DNA from: Balneolaceae bacterium
GTDB taxonomy: Bacteria; Bacteroidota; Rhodothermia; Balneolales; Balneolaceae
NCBI GenBank assembly: GCA_034521495.1
Contig: JAXHMK010000004.1
Location: 1 to 64,000 of the forward strand
Direction: 5' to 3'
DNA: 64,000 bases
Positions 39,618-48,258 of this stretch are shown here, in pieces (the stretch's first letter is position 1; each line of letters begins with the position of its first letter). The position numbers were made by a program, and so were the translations under genes. The notes beneath the pieces were generated by a model. That model was not told the origin of the DNA. It ran no database searches and saw nothing but the letters and a program-made list of their open reading frames with translations.

Positions 39618-40793
39618 ATGAATAATTCTGGCCAAAAAATTCTGGTAGTCGACGATGAACCGGATCTTCAAATGCTGATGATGCAAAAATTCAGACATAA
39701 AGTCCGATCTAAAGAGTACGAATTTATGTTTGCGGAAAATGGCAGAGAGGCACTGGATACAATTTCTGATAACAGTGAGATCTCTTTGATACTGAGTGAC
39801 ATCAATATGCCAAAGATGGACGGACTGACACTCCTAAACGAGTTACAGGACCTGCAGCGAAATGATCTGAAAGCGATCATGGTATCCGCCTATGGCGATA
39901 TGGAGAATATCCGAACGGCAATGAATCGCGGAGCCTATGATTTTGTAACCAAGCCAATCGACTTCAACGACCTGGAAACAACTATTGAAAAAACGCTGAA
40001 AGAGATCTCTCGCATCAAAAACGCAAAGGAGATGGAAGAGCAGCTAAGCTCTCTGAATTACGACCTCGATATGGCTGCCCGTATTCAGCAAAAAATCTTA
40101 AAACAGGATTTCCCGGTTTATGATGATGACAAACGTTTCGATGTGTATGCCCACATGATTGCTGCCAAACATGTAGGCGGTGATTTTTATGACTTTTTTA
40201 AAATAGGTGATGACAAATTTGTGTTTTTCATTGGAGATGTTTCGGGTAAGGGAATGCCTGCCTCCATCTACATGGCTGTGTGCCGAACCATGCTCAAAGC
40301 GATAGGATCTGAAGTGACCGATCCCGCCGAATGTATCAGTAAAGTCAACAATATGCTGATTCCCGAAAGTGATATCACCACTTTTGTAACAGTATTTTAT
40401 GGCATAATAGACCTGGAAAAAGGTGAGCTCAGCTACTGCAACGGAGGCCATAATTTACCCTACCTTGTTTCGAAAGATGGAGAAGTAAAAGAGATGAGTG
40501 ATGTTGGCGGATTGCTTCTTGGAAAATTTGAAAATGCCGAGTACGATATGTCAACCATTCAGTTAGAACCGGGTGATTCCATCGTAACATTTACGGATGG
40601 AGTTACAGAAGCGGAAAACGACAGCGGCGGTTTTTTTGATGAAGAACGGGTCATCAAATACCTCAATAAATCAGCCGACAAAAAATTGAATCCACTTGTA
40701 AAAGGCCTTTTTCTTGAAGTAATGAAGTTTGCCGACACCGCACCTCAATCCGACGATATCACGGTTCTTACTACAAGATATGAGGGAAATTGA
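39618..40793 (+). CDS. Response regulator with PP2C (RsbU/SpoIIE-type) phosphatase output
   Basis: 391 residues. Receiver domain (1-125: VVDDEPD, Asp in LSDINMPKMDG, VSAYGD, VTKPIDF), a coiled-coil linker (about 130-160), and a PP2C-type Ser/Thr phosphatase domain (about 170-390: VGGDFYDFF, FFIGDVSGKGMPASIYMA, CNGGHNLPYL, FTDGVTEA, SDDITVLTTRY). The metal-binding Asp residues of GDFYD, GDVSGKG and SDDIT are all present. Such proteins dephosphorylate anti-sigma-factor antagonists in partner switching or related targets. No anti-sigma or antagonist gene is visible in the window, so the target is encoded elsewhere. Last gene of its operon. Confidence 0.93.
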   Translation: MNNSGQKILVVDDEPDLQMLMMQKFRHKVRSKEYEFMFAENGREALDTISDNSEISLILSDINMPKMDGLTLLNELQDLQRNDLKAIMVSAYGDMENIRTAMNRGAYDFVTKPIDFNDLETTIEKTLKEISRIKNAKEMEEQLSSLNYDLDMAARIQQKILKQDFPVYDDDKRFDVYAHMIAAKHVGGDFYDFFKIGDDKFVFFIGDVSGKGMPASIYMAVCRTMLKAIGSEVTDPAECISKVNNMLIPESDITTFVTVFYGIIDLEKGELSYCNGGHNLPYLVSKDGEVKEMSDVGGLLLGKFENAEYDMSTIQLEPGDSIVTFTDGVTEAENDSGGFFDEERVIKYLNKSADKKLNPLVKGLFLEVMKFADTAPQSDDITVLTTRYEGN

Positions 40794-40857
40794 AATATTC
40801 GTGTAGCCAGATTGATACAATCTGTATATCTCTGTTTAGCGGGTCGAATCAAAGAAC

Positions 40858-40883
40858 CTGACAGCACCAACCGGATCTGTCAG
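40858..40883. repeat. Small CTGACAG/CTGTCAG hairpin repeat, second copy
   Basis: Arms ctgacag (40858-40864) and ctgtcag (40877-40883), matching the repeat at 7523-7548, including agc after the first arm and agcgt after the second. It lies between two convergent genes (stops at 40793 and 40993), as expected for a two-way terminator. Confidence 0.4.
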
Positions 40884-40992
40884 CGTTCTGAACCAAAGGC
40901 AATTCATCTCTATGCTGATCTTATCGTTTTGGGAGATTAGGAGATAAGCTCCGAGCTACGCTGAAGGCCGCTAAACACGTACTACTATTATA

Positions 40993-41343
40993 TCAATTCT
41001 CTATCTGGTGAACTTCTTTAAGAATAGCAGCAGCATCTTTGTCGTTCTTTTGGGCCACGCGATGCTGTAAATTTGTAACGATATCAGATTCAGCATCATC
41101 AAACGCTAACTCTTTTGCCTCTTCTACTGTGCCTGTACGTACCAGGTCGTAAATATCATCTGCCCGTACGATGCTGTACAGATTATCTTCGTTAAACGCA
41201 TGTGAGCGAAGCTCTTCATACTCTTTGAATAGGTTGGGAAACTGGCTGCTGTCATCTGCCCGGTCAATAATTTCAACATCTTCGGGGCCTTCTGCACTCA
41301 GCGGGGTTTTTGTCAGGTAATAGAATTTTTGCTTGTAGATCAT
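40993..41343 (-). CDS. Conserved-looking hypothetical protein
   Basis: 116 residues, acidic, without signal peptide or membrane helix. Sequence blocks include MIYKQKFYYLTKTPLSAEG, DEDDIYDL-like ADDIYDLVRTGTVEEAKEL and LQHRVAQKNDKDAAAILKEV. The C-terminal half looks helical. I recognise no family. It faces the signalling operon and has good coding character on the minus strand. Confidence 0.6.
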   Translation of the reverse strand: MIYKQKFYYLTKTPLSAEGPEDVEIIDRADDSSQFPNLFKEYEELRSHAFNEDNLYSIVRADDIYDLVRTGTVEEAKELAFDDAESDIVTNLQHRVAQKNDKDAAAILKEVHQIEN

Positions 41344-41433
41344 GGATTTATTCTCTTTTGGGTTGTGTGGTTGAATATAAAAATTTTTTGGGGAGAGATA
41401 TACAATTAAAATATTTGGAAAATCTTCCGCAAA

Positions 41434-41578
41434 CCTGAGTCTGTCTGAACAGGATGCCTGAACTTGATTCAGAATCTCCTACCGTAAATAATGGCTGGGG
41501 ATACCGGATCGGGGTCCGGTATGACCCTATTAATTAAGTTCATTAGCTTATTTTACATCCTGTTCAGACAGACTCAGG
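41434..41578. repeat. MITE-like element with perfect 23-bp terminal inverted repeats
   Basis: The arms 41434-41456 (starting cctgagtctgtctgaacagg) and 41556-41578 are perfect inverted copies of each other, 23 bases long. Between them is a second hairpin with arms ataccgga (about 41498-41505) and tccggtat around tcgggg. Total 145 bp with no coding frame. It lies between two minus-strand genes (stop of the next gene at 41589). No clear target duplication was found. Confidence 0.7.
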
Positions 41579-41588
41579 CCTTATGCAA

Positions 41589-42140
41589 CTACTTTAAATC
41601 CTTCGGACCAACGATCCATTTGAGAGCATCAGGGCCGGGCTGAATAGTTTGCCAGGATTCCGCTGGAAATTCAAAACAGGCGATAGTTGCGGTTTTAATG
41701 GCCTTTGTTGAGGTATGAGCTGATAACGCAGAAATGGCATCCTGTGTCATAGGATTATGCCCGATCGTCATCACAAGATCCGAACTATCATCTGCAGTTT
41801 TAATGAGGTCCAGGTACGATTTGGCGCCATTGAAATAGAGGTTTTCATCCCATGTAATTTGGCTGACAGACAGATCCAGTTCCTGAATGACCTGAAGAAT
41901 AGTAGATTTTGCCCGCTCCGCCGGTGAGCTGAAGATCTGGTTAGGAATAAGCTGCAACTGCTTTAGATAACGTCCCATTCGGGGTGCATCCCGTAACCCT
42001 CGTTTATTGAGCGGCCGGTCATAATCTCTGAGTCCCGGGTTATCCCAGGATGATTTTGCGTGCCGCATCAGTAGTACTTTTTTAGATTTTGAAGTCATTC
42101 CCCCACCCATTGATAACCATGTTTTAAATGATTTTACCAT
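41589..42140 (-). CDS. SixA-like phosphohistidine phosphatase
   Basis: Histidine phosphatase superfamily: the RHG-type motif LLMRHAKSSWDNPGLRDYDR holds the nucleophilic His, and MTIGHNPMTQD holds the second catalytic His. The family member SixA removes phosphate from His-phosphotransfer domains; others act on small metabolites. 183 residues from the first ATG; an internal ATG at 42098 (MTSKSKKVLLMRHAK) gives a 169-residue protein closer to the family's usual start. Third gene of an apparent minus-strand run with the MATE and MgtC-like genes. A link to the histidine kinases nearby is possible but unproven. Confidence 0.85.
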   Translation of the reverse strand: MVKSFKTWLSMGGGMTSKSKKVLLMRHAKSSWDNPGLRDYDRPLNKRGLRDAPRMGRYLKQLQLIPNQIFSSPAERAKSTILQVIQELDLSVSQITWDENLYFNGAKSYLDLIKTADDSSDLVMTIGHNPMTQDAISALSAHTSTKAIKTATIACFEFPAESWQTIQPGPDALKWIVGPKDLK

Positions 42141-42176
42141 TTAATTCCATATTAGAAAAGAAAAATTTATGTGAAC

Positions 42177-43472
42177 TTATCTTTCTAATACAGTTTTTGG
42201 AAGGTATACCCCTAATGCCGCTCCCCTTGTTATCATAAAAAGTACCAATGCCAGCCACAATCCATGCTTTCCAAACAGGTAGGTAGCCGCATAATAAGCG
42301 GGCAAAAACACCAGAAAAGTTGAAATAATCATCGTGTTACGCATCGGTTTGGTTTCTGTTGCCCCAATATAAACACCATCTAAAATGTAACAGAAACTCG
42401 AAACAACCGGTGCCATTATCGTCCAGAACAGAACGGATTTAGCAACAGTTATTACCTCTGTCTTATCTGTAAAAATGTATAGTATCTGATTCCCAAACAG
42501 GGCGTAGGTCAGTGTACCCATCACCCCGAGAAATAGCCCCCAACCTATATTGTACCATACGGCTCTGGCAAGTTTATCTTGCTCAAGGCTTCCCTTAAAT
42601 CGTCCCACCAAACTTTCGGCGGCGTATGCAAATCCATCAATTCCGTAAGAAACAATAAACCAAAGTTGAAGCAATATAGTATTTGCAGCAAGAATCAGAT
42701 CCCCCTGTTGGGCGGAAACGGCCGTAAAAAACGAGAAGGTAAAAATGAGACAGAGTGTTCGGATAAAAATATCACGGTTGACTGAAAAGTATTTTTTAAG
42801 CTCTGTTAAATTCAGCAGCAACTCTTGCTTATAGTGTGAAAGGTATCTCCTGTATTTCTGCAGAAATAAATACAGGGCAAGCAAAACTGCGAGATAGGTT
42901 GAAACGAGCGTTCCCCATGCAACACCATCCACATGCATGCCAAATCCGTAAATGAACCAAACATTGAATGCAATATTCAGCAGATTGAGCACAATAGTGA
43001 TGATCATGGGATATTTCGCATTTTGCATACCCAAAAACCACCCGTTGATTCCATAAAGGGCCAGAACTCCCGGTGCGGTTAATATTCGAATATCGTAATA
43101 CACCCGTGTGTATTCGGCCACCTCCTGCGTACTATCAATTAACCAGAGGCTTAATGTTGCAATGGGTGACTGAAGCAATAGAATTGCCAGCCCGATCATC
43201 AGGGCTAAAAACTGTACTCTGGCAAGAATCATCATCATGTTAATGCGATCTCTCCGGCCATATTCCTGTGCGGTGAGGCCCGTAGTGCCCATCCTTAAAA
43301 AGCCAAAACCCCAGAAAATAAAATTGAAAATTACACTGCCCACGGCCAGGGCTCCAAGGTAATAGACCTCTTCCAGATGCCCTACCAATGCCGTATCTAC
43401 CGCTCCCAAAAGCGGAACCGACAGGTTGCTAATAATATTCGGAATGGCGAGACGGAGTATCTTGCGGTTCAA
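42177..43472 (-). CDS. MATE-family efflux transporter (DinF-like)
   Basis: 431 residues with about 12 hydrophobic segments. It starts MNRKILRLAIPNIISNLSVP followed by LLGAVDTALVGHL, the signature of MATE exporters in the DinF branch, and has a second repeat half (GDLILAANTILLQLWFIVSY). These are Na+ or H+ antiporters in the inner membrane that export cationic drugs or metabolites. It starts 12 bases after the stop of the MgtC-like gene, so the two are likely co-transcribed. Confidence 0.93.
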   Translation of the reverse strand: MNRKILRLAIPNIISNLSVPLLGAVDTALVGHLEEVYYLGALAVGSVIFNFIFWGFGFLRMGTTGLTAQEYGRRDRINMMMILARVQFLALMIGLAILLLQSPIATLSLWLIDSTQEVAEYTRVYYDIRILTAPGVLALYGINGWFLGMQNAKYPMIITIVLNLLNIAFNVWFIYGFGMHVDGVAWGTLVSTYLAVLLALYLFLQKYRRYLSHYKQELLLNLTELKKYFSVNRDIFIRTLCLIFTFSFFTAVSAQQGDLILAANTILLQLWFIVSYGIDGFAYAAESLVGRFKGSLEQDKLARAVWYNIGWGLFLGVMGTLTYALFGNQILYIFTDKTEVITVAKSVLFWTIMAPVVSSFCYILDGVYIGATETKPMRNTMIISTFLVFLPAYYAATYLFGKHGLWLALVLFMITRGAALGVYLPKTVLER

Positions 43473-43484
43473 CCGATACCTTTT

Positions 43485-43976
43485 TTACGATTGATTTTGC
43501 TCTTGACTTGACCGGGGGTTATATCCTTCAATACGGTTTTGAACAAACCCAAGGACCAGCAAAATCATGATAACCATCAGAGTAAGAATAAAAGAAAGCA
43601 TATATAGCTTTAAACCCACGGCCATTCCAATACCCGCAACAAACAGAATCGATGCTGCTGTGGTCAATCCCTCAACAGTGTCAATTTTATTCTTAAAAAC
43701 AATTGTTCCTGCGCCTAAAAAACTGATTCCTGTAATAATCGCTTCCATAATTCGGATTGGGTCCGTTTGAAGTGTTTCAGGAATTGTTGTTTGGGAAAAC
43801 TGATCAATCATCACATTTCCAAGAATAACAAAAAGAGTAGATGCACCGGCAATTAACATATGCGTTCGAAAACCGGCGGGTTTTGCAGCCCATTCTCGTT
43901 CAAGTCCTATTAAGCCGCCCAAAAAAATTGAAAAAGCAACTTTTCCTACAATTTCCCATTGAAATGCGAATTCCAT
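43485..43976 (-). CDS. MgtC/SapB-family membrane protein
   Basis: 163 residues, four to five membrane helices. GGLIGLEREWAAKPAGFRTH then MLIAGASTLFVILG, and GISFLGAGTIVFKN, are the core of the MgtC N-terminal domain. The C-terminal cytoplasmic domain of classical MgtC is absent, so this is the short form. Family members affect Mg2+ homeostasis and ATP synthase, but the short forms are poorly characterised. It is the first gene of a minus-strand run, divergent from the methyltransferase gene. Confidence 0.92.
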   Translation of the reverse strand: MEFAFQWEIVGKVAFSIFLGGLIGLEREWAAKPAGFRTHMLIAGASTLFVILGNVMIDQFSQTTIPETLQTDPIRIMEAIITGISFLGAGTIVFKNKIDTVEGLTTAASILFVAGIGMAVGLKLYMLSFILTLMVIMILLVLGFVQNRIEGYNPRSSQEQNQS

Positions 43977-44046
43977 CGTTCACCTTTTTTATATTATGTG
44001 GTTTGACATCACAAAGGTCGCAAAATTTGGATTAAAACTCACTTTC

Positions 44047-44727
44047 ATGGAATTGAGTTATTGGCGGAGCAAATGGAGGAAAGGGAAGATCGGTTTCCAT
44101 ATGGAAAATGGTTACCCGGGATTGGAAAAGCACTGGAAATCTATCGGATTAAAGGACAATGCCACAGTCCTGGTTCCACTTTGTGGAAAAAGTAAAGATC
44201 TGCTTTGGTTATCTGAACATTGCCGCCGGGTTATTGGTGCAGAAATATCCAAAATTGCTGTGGAACAGTTCTTCAAAGAGAACTCCTTAGATGCAGAACA
44301 AACAACATTTGCGGACTTCACAATTTATCGCTCCAGTAATATTGAGATCTGGAACGGTGATTTTTTCAAACTGCCCAGGCATAAACTTCCATCCATTGAT
44401 CTGGTGTACGATAAAGCTGCACTCATTGCGCTCCCTCCGGATAAGCGAAAACAATATGCTTATAAAATTATTGAACTTTGCAACCAAAATACTCGAATTC
44501 TCATGCATCAATTTGAATACAGACAAGATGAAATGAACGGACCACCATTCAGTGTGTCAATTGAGGAAGTAAACCAACTTTTTGGCGGGCAGTTCGAGCT
44601 TAAAATTTTAGACAGGCAAGAGTTAAATCTGGATAATTATAAAAAATTTCAAAAACGGGGACTTCGCAGCTACTTCATTGAAATTTTATCATTACTTTTA
44701 CCAATAGAGGAACATCAGGCAAACTGA
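44047..44727 (+). CDS. tpm: Thiopurine S-methyltransferase family protein
   Basis: The start is set at ATG 44047 (MELSYWRSKWRKGKIGFH), which aligns with the family's usual W..RW..G.IGFH start; the open frame begins at 43996 but the extra 17 residues do not belong to the family. About 226 residues. SAM-binding motif VLVPLCGKSKDLLWL, then VIGAEISKIAVEQFF, and DLVYDKAALIALPPDKR, all typical of TPMT. Substrates are thiols, selenium or tellurium compounds by analogy. Divergently transcribed from the mgtC-like gene with about 70 bases between starts. Confidence 0.9.
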   Translation: MELSYWRSKWRKGKIGFHMENGYPGLEKHWKSIGLKDNATVLVPLCGKSKDLLWLSEHCRRVIGAEISKIAVEQFFKENSLDAEQTTFADFTIYRSSNIEIWNGDFFKLPRHKLPSIDLVYDKAALIALPPDKRKQYAYKIIELCNQNTRILMHQFEYRQDEMNGPPFSVSIEEVNQLFGGQFELKILDRQELNLDNYKKFQKRGLRSYFIEILSLLLPIEEHQAN

Positions 44728-44839
44728 TTGTAAACTTTTGCGCTCAGTCGATTAGAAAGTTGCATATCATACTGTCTGCATTTATTTTGCTTTTTCTATC
44801 AATCATTTATGTTATCGCAAACCAACACATTTTTTTCAC

Positions 44840-45316
44840 ATGGATTTAAAAACTCGAAACAACATTATAACCATTGTATTAGCTGTTCTTATTATAGTCC
44901 TATCTTGGTTTTTATATCGATCTATTGTTGAGCCATACCAGGCAGTAATTGAGGAAGAACAAATGGTTGAGCGTGAACGGCACCGCATGGAGAGAGTTCG
45001 AGATGCACTTGTTCAATACAATAACCGAAAGGGCAACTTTCCTCCTTCCGACAGCGGTTTAGACAGCTTGGTACAGTTTTTAAAAACTGATTCACTTATG
45101 CAGGCCCGGGGAGATTCGTTGTTCACATTTATGGAACCGTCTACCTATAACCCTGATTCAATTATTTATTCTCCGCGGCCGCCGCATGTTCGTTTTGAAT
45201 ATGAATTAAACGATACTCTCAGGCCAGAAATTTATTTGTTAGAGAATCCGAACTCTGAGGATGCAATTGGAAGCCTGGAACGAACCACGCTTTTAAACGC
45301 ACCAAACTGGAACTAA
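44840..45316 (+). CDS. Membrane-anchored protein of unknown function
   Basis: 158 residues. An N-terminal membrane helix (IITIVLAVLIIVLSWFLYRS, about 8-27), a charged helical stretch (EEEQMVERERHRMERVRDAL), then NRKGNFPPSDSGLDSLVQFL, reminiscent of pseudopilin-like proteins with their FPP...LD..V pattern. The rest is unfamiliar. It ends one base before the next ATG, so it is an operon with the DUF3822-like and rsmD genes. Confidence 0.65.
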   Translation: MDLKTRNNIITIVLAVLIIVLSWFLYRSIVEPYQAVIEEEQMVERERHRMERVRDALVQYNNRKGNFPPSDSGLDSLVQFLKTDSLMQARGDSLFTFMEPSTYNPDSIIYSPRPPHVRFEYELNDTLRPEIYLLENPNSEDAIGSLERTTLLNAPNWN

Positions 45317-45317
45317 C

Positions 45318-46217
45318 ATGACACACGGCAGTTCTTGTCTTGGTGTATGTTATACAGAAAACCACCTTTTCTACTCTGTAAACACTCCGGGACAAGACGC
45401 TCATCTTGCCCGTATTGGCAGTATCGATTTTAGTTTTAACATTGAAGAAACGATCATTACGGGCAACTCTTCCGGTTTTCCGGCACTCAAAAATTCTCTT
45501 GAAGAATTAAAAACAGAGTTTAACTGTAATACAGCAAAGATTCTGGCTCCGGCCACTGAAGAGTGTCGAACTATCGTTCCCCGGGCGGTTTATGAAGATG
45601 CATCCGAACGAGAAGCTCATATCCAGCTTTTAATGCAGGGTATCGGTCGGCAAAACATACAAACGATCTGGCACACAATAAGTAACCAGGATTATCGTCT
45701 GCTCCTGCTCAGAGATACCCAGACTCTTCGGGGGTTTAACTATCTGCTTGAATCTTTTGGAACAGTAGATATCGCCTCAGATTTTGAAATTGCCATGGAC
45801 TGGCAGCTCCACACAAACAGCAGCGAATCATTCCTGATGGTTCACTGCCAAAAAAATTACATCTCCGTTACCTCTTTCATTCTTGGCAAACTGCGGGCTT
45901 GCACCTGTATTGAATACGATGATTTTGGCGATCTCCCATATTTATGGAATCTTTACCAGGGTAACCTGTCATGGATGAGTGGTATTCATGATAAAACGTA
46001 TGTACACGGTTATTTCAGCAATCAAGTAACTGACAGATTACAGTCGTACTGGTATCATCACGGCGATATCGTTACAATGAATACACTTGACCATATGAAT
46101 GTGGATGCGAATGAAAAAACATATGGTTTCCGCCTCGAAGGAGCTTTTCCTGCAATACTGATGAGTTTAAATATGGATTTGGAAAAAACAGAACTCAATG
46201 AGAATTATAACGGGTAA
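45318..46217 (+). CDS. DUF3822-like protein upstream of rsmD
   Basis: 299 residues without signal peptide. Size, position and features such as LGVCYTENHLFYSVN at the start and LHTNSSESFLMVHCQKN in the middle agree with DUF3822, a Bacteroidota family often placed before rsmD; relation to actin-fold proteins such as PilM has been suggested for such sequences. The name rests mostly on neighbourhood and general pattern. It overlaps the rsmD start by 20 bases, so translation is coupled. Confidence 0.5.
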   Translation: MTHGSSCLGVCYTENHLFYSVNTPGQDAHLARIGSIDFSFNIEETIITGNSSGFPALKNSLEELKTEFNCNTAKILAPATEECRTIVPRAVYEDASEREAHIQLLMQGIGRQNIQTIWHTISNQDYRLLLLRDTQTLRGFNYLLESFGTVDIASDFEIAMDWQLHTNSSESFLMVHCQKNYISVTSFILGKLRACTCIEYDDFGDLPYLWNLYQGNLSWMSGIHDKTYVHGYFSNQVTDRLQSYWYHHGDIVTMNTLDHMNVDANEKTYGFRLEGAFPAILMSLNMDLEKTELNENYNG

Positions 46218-46749
46218 ATTAAAAGGCAGAAATATTCCGGTTCCTAAAACCGGCCTGCTGCGTCCCACCTCCGACCGCGCAAAAGAAGCCTTGTTCTCTG
46301 TGATTGATGCCCGAACCTACTTTGACGGAACCCGGGTTTTAGATCTGTTTGCCGGTTCAGGAAGCCTTGGGCTTGAAGCGATCTCTCGCGGAGCAGAATC
46401 ATGCCTTTTTGTAGATGCAGAAGCCGATCATATCAAACATATTGAAAAAACAGGACGGCAATTCAATATTGAAGATCAGATCAGAACATTCACAATGGAT
46501 GTTGAGAACTTCCTCGAAACTAATCCCGGTGGATTTGATTTCATCTTTGCCGATCCGCCCTACGACTATTACGACTTTCCGGGATTGGTTGAAACTGTGT
46601 TAACAGGCGAGTGGCTGAATGAGGATGGCTGGTTCATCCTGGAGCATAGTAAAGACAACGATTTTGAACCGCATGAACACTGTGTCTTCTCCAAAGCGTA
46701 CGGCAGAACTGTTATCGCAATTTTTAAATTAGATGATGAAAATTTTTGA
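46198..46749 (+). CDS. rsmD: 16S rRNA (guanine-N2) methyltransferase RsmD
   Basis: 183 residues. Starts MRIITGKLKGRNIPVPK, then RPTSDRAKEALFSVI, SAM-binding VLDLFAGSGSLGLEA and the catalytic motif FADPPY (about residues 116-121), all diagnostic of RsmD, which methylates G966 of 16S rRNA. The first 20 bases overlap the upstream gene. A 600-bp repeat-bearing gap separates it from coaD, which is adjacent to rsmD in many bacteria. Confidence 0.95.
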   Translation: MRIITGKLKGRNIPVPKTGLLRPTSDRAKEALFSVIDARTYFDGTRVLDLFAGSGSLGLEAISRGAESCLFVDAEADHIKHIEKTGRQFNIEDQIRTFTMDVENFLETNPGGFDFIFADPPYDYYDFPGLVETVLTGEWLNEDGWFILEHSKDNDFEPHEHCVFSKAYGRTVIAIFKLDDENF

Positions 46750-47073
46750 TCGTTGCTGGTTGTAAATGGTATAGGGCTTTGAAGAAAAAACCATTTATTA
46801 CCATTGGCTTCAGCCAAGTATCTGTTTTGCGCAAACTGAGAACCTGAGAGAGTTTGTCCGCAGTGAAATCCTGTTAAAGTTCCGGTTGTTTACCGACATT
46901 ATCCATTTTGTAATGAAAGCATTTTGAATAAGCAGAAATACAACAAAATAATGTCGTTAAGATTACTATTTTAGAAAAGTTACCCGTAAATTTACATTCC
47001 ATAGTCTATATATTAAATATTATCAATACTTTATATAGTTTTATGAATGGAAACTGAAAAAATGGGTGTAGGG

Positions 47074-47230
47074 TGGCCTTGAATAGTTGGCGGAAAAAAG
47101 GACAACGATTGAACCGTGAGAAGAATCCTTTCATACCGGCGAGAAATGGAATGTAAGGGCTATAAGCGAGATGGACCATTGAAAGGATTCCACGGTGAAC
47201 TCGTGTCCGCCGTCAACTATTCACAGCCTT
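47074..47230. repeat. Large imperfect hairpin repeat
   Basis: The 46750-47356 gap contains no gene but a 157-bp structure. Outer arms ggccttgaatagttggcgg (47075-47093) pair with ccgccgtcaactattcacagcc near 47207-47228. Inner arms accgtgagaagaatcctttc (47113-47132) pair with gaaaggattccacggt (47181-47196). Just after it is a further small hairpin cttttgt/acaaaag (47242-47261). The outer and inner stems lie in register, so the whole can fold as one long cruciform or RNA hairpin. Confidence 0.6.
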
Positions 47231-47356
47231 GATTTTTTCGTTCTTTTGTATCAAGACAAAAGGACATTGAACATATAATAAGTTTAGATCATAAAAATGG
47301 GGTAACTCCACTACTATTTTAGGATTGATCTTCTTTAATCTTCAGCTAACAAACCA

Positions 47357-47845
47357 ATGAATCACACAGCCATCTATCCCGGTTCTTTTGATCCGCTTAC
47401 AAACGGTCATCTTGATATTCTTGAACGTGCCGTTAAAATGTTTGAAAAGGTAATTGTAACTGTAGCTGTGAACAATAAGAAAAAGGCTGTATTTACCGGG
47501 GAAGAAAGAGTAGAGTTGATACGCGAAGCAGTAAAAGAGAAAGAGTGGGGCAAAAATGTTGAAGTGGAACAATTTACAGGCCTTCTGATTGATTTTGCCC
47601 GAAAGAAAAATGTAAATGTACTGCTGAGGGGCGTTCGCCAAATCTCTGATTTTGAATACGAATTCCGAATGGCTCTCACAAACCGCCGCCTGGCTCCCGA
47701 AATTGATACAATATTTTTGATGCCGGACGAACAACTTACCTTTATCTCTGCTACCATTGTTAAAGAGGTTGCCGAATGGAATGGCGATTTAAGCAGCTTT
47801 GTGCCCGATCATGTGGCAGAGGCGTTGAAAGAGAAGTTTAGATAA
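47357..47845 (+). CDS. coaD: Phosphopantetheine adenylyltransferase
   Basis: 162 residues, exactly the family's size. Makes dephospho-CoA from 4'-phosphopantetheine and ATP. Motifs: YPGSFDPLTNGHLDILERA (the GxFDPxxxGH nucleotide-transfer motif), LLRGVRQISDFEYEFRMALT and the ISATIVKE C-terminal motif (ISSxxVKE type). Followed by a good terminator at 47888. Confidence 0.97.
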   Translation: MNHTAIYPGSFDPLTNGHLDILERAVKMFEKVIVTVAVNNKKKAVFTGEERVELIREAVKEKEWGKNVEVEQFTGLLIDFARKKNVNVLLRGVRQISDFEYEFRMALTNRRLAPEIDTIFLMPDEQLTFISATIVKEVAEWNGDLSSFVPDHVAEALKEKFR

Positions 47846-47887
47846 GTTATTGAGATAAGAGTTTACAGTTCGTCAAATCAAAAGCTG

Positions 47888-47909
47888 ATGAGGATTTACC
47901 TCATTTTTT
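47888..47909 (+). terminator. Rho-independent terminator of coaD
   Basis: Stem atgagg (47888-47893) and cctcat (47899-47904) with loop attta, followed by a run of T (47904-47909), about 43 bases after the coaD stop. Confidence 0.6.
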
Positions 47910-47943
47910 AATACAAAACGAACTGCAACTTACTCTCGTCTCA

Positions 47944-48052
47944 GTGCTCTGCTCCGAGATGGTAGTCTGGGCTGCTCTGCTGCCCGTTTAAAGCCAATAT
48001 AGGGTGGAGCAGAGCACCATCTGCATTCTGTTTCACAGCCCAGCAGTGAAAC
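47944..48052. repeat. Pair of GC-rich palindromes upstream of the IS1182 element
   Basis: Perfect 12-base arms gtgctctgctcc (47944-47955) and ggagcagagcac (48006-48017) enclose gggctgctctgctgccc-like bases. A second hairpin gtttcac/gtgaaac (48030-48036, 48046-48052) follows. The 47846-48258 gap holds no gene apart from the coaD terminator. The arrangement suggests a REP-like or MITE-like repeat, but no second copy is in the window. Confidence 0.5.
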
Positions 48053-48258
48053 AGGAAAAATTTTTTGAATTCCGTTTTTAGGGCAGAAAGTGTTGAATCT
48101 CATCAATTGCTTGTTTGATATCAGACAATCATGTTTTCATCCCTTTTTCCATAGATCAAAATTCACTTGTGGTTTAGAAAATGGAGTAACACACTTGCTA
48201 AACTCGATAAAATTCATGTTAGAAAATCAATAGCGTCCTAAACGATAAATAATATTCA

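Noticed and set aside
47944-48052. CRISPR-like repeats near coaD
   Set aside because: Only inverted, not direct, repeats are present and there is no regular spacing or cas gene.
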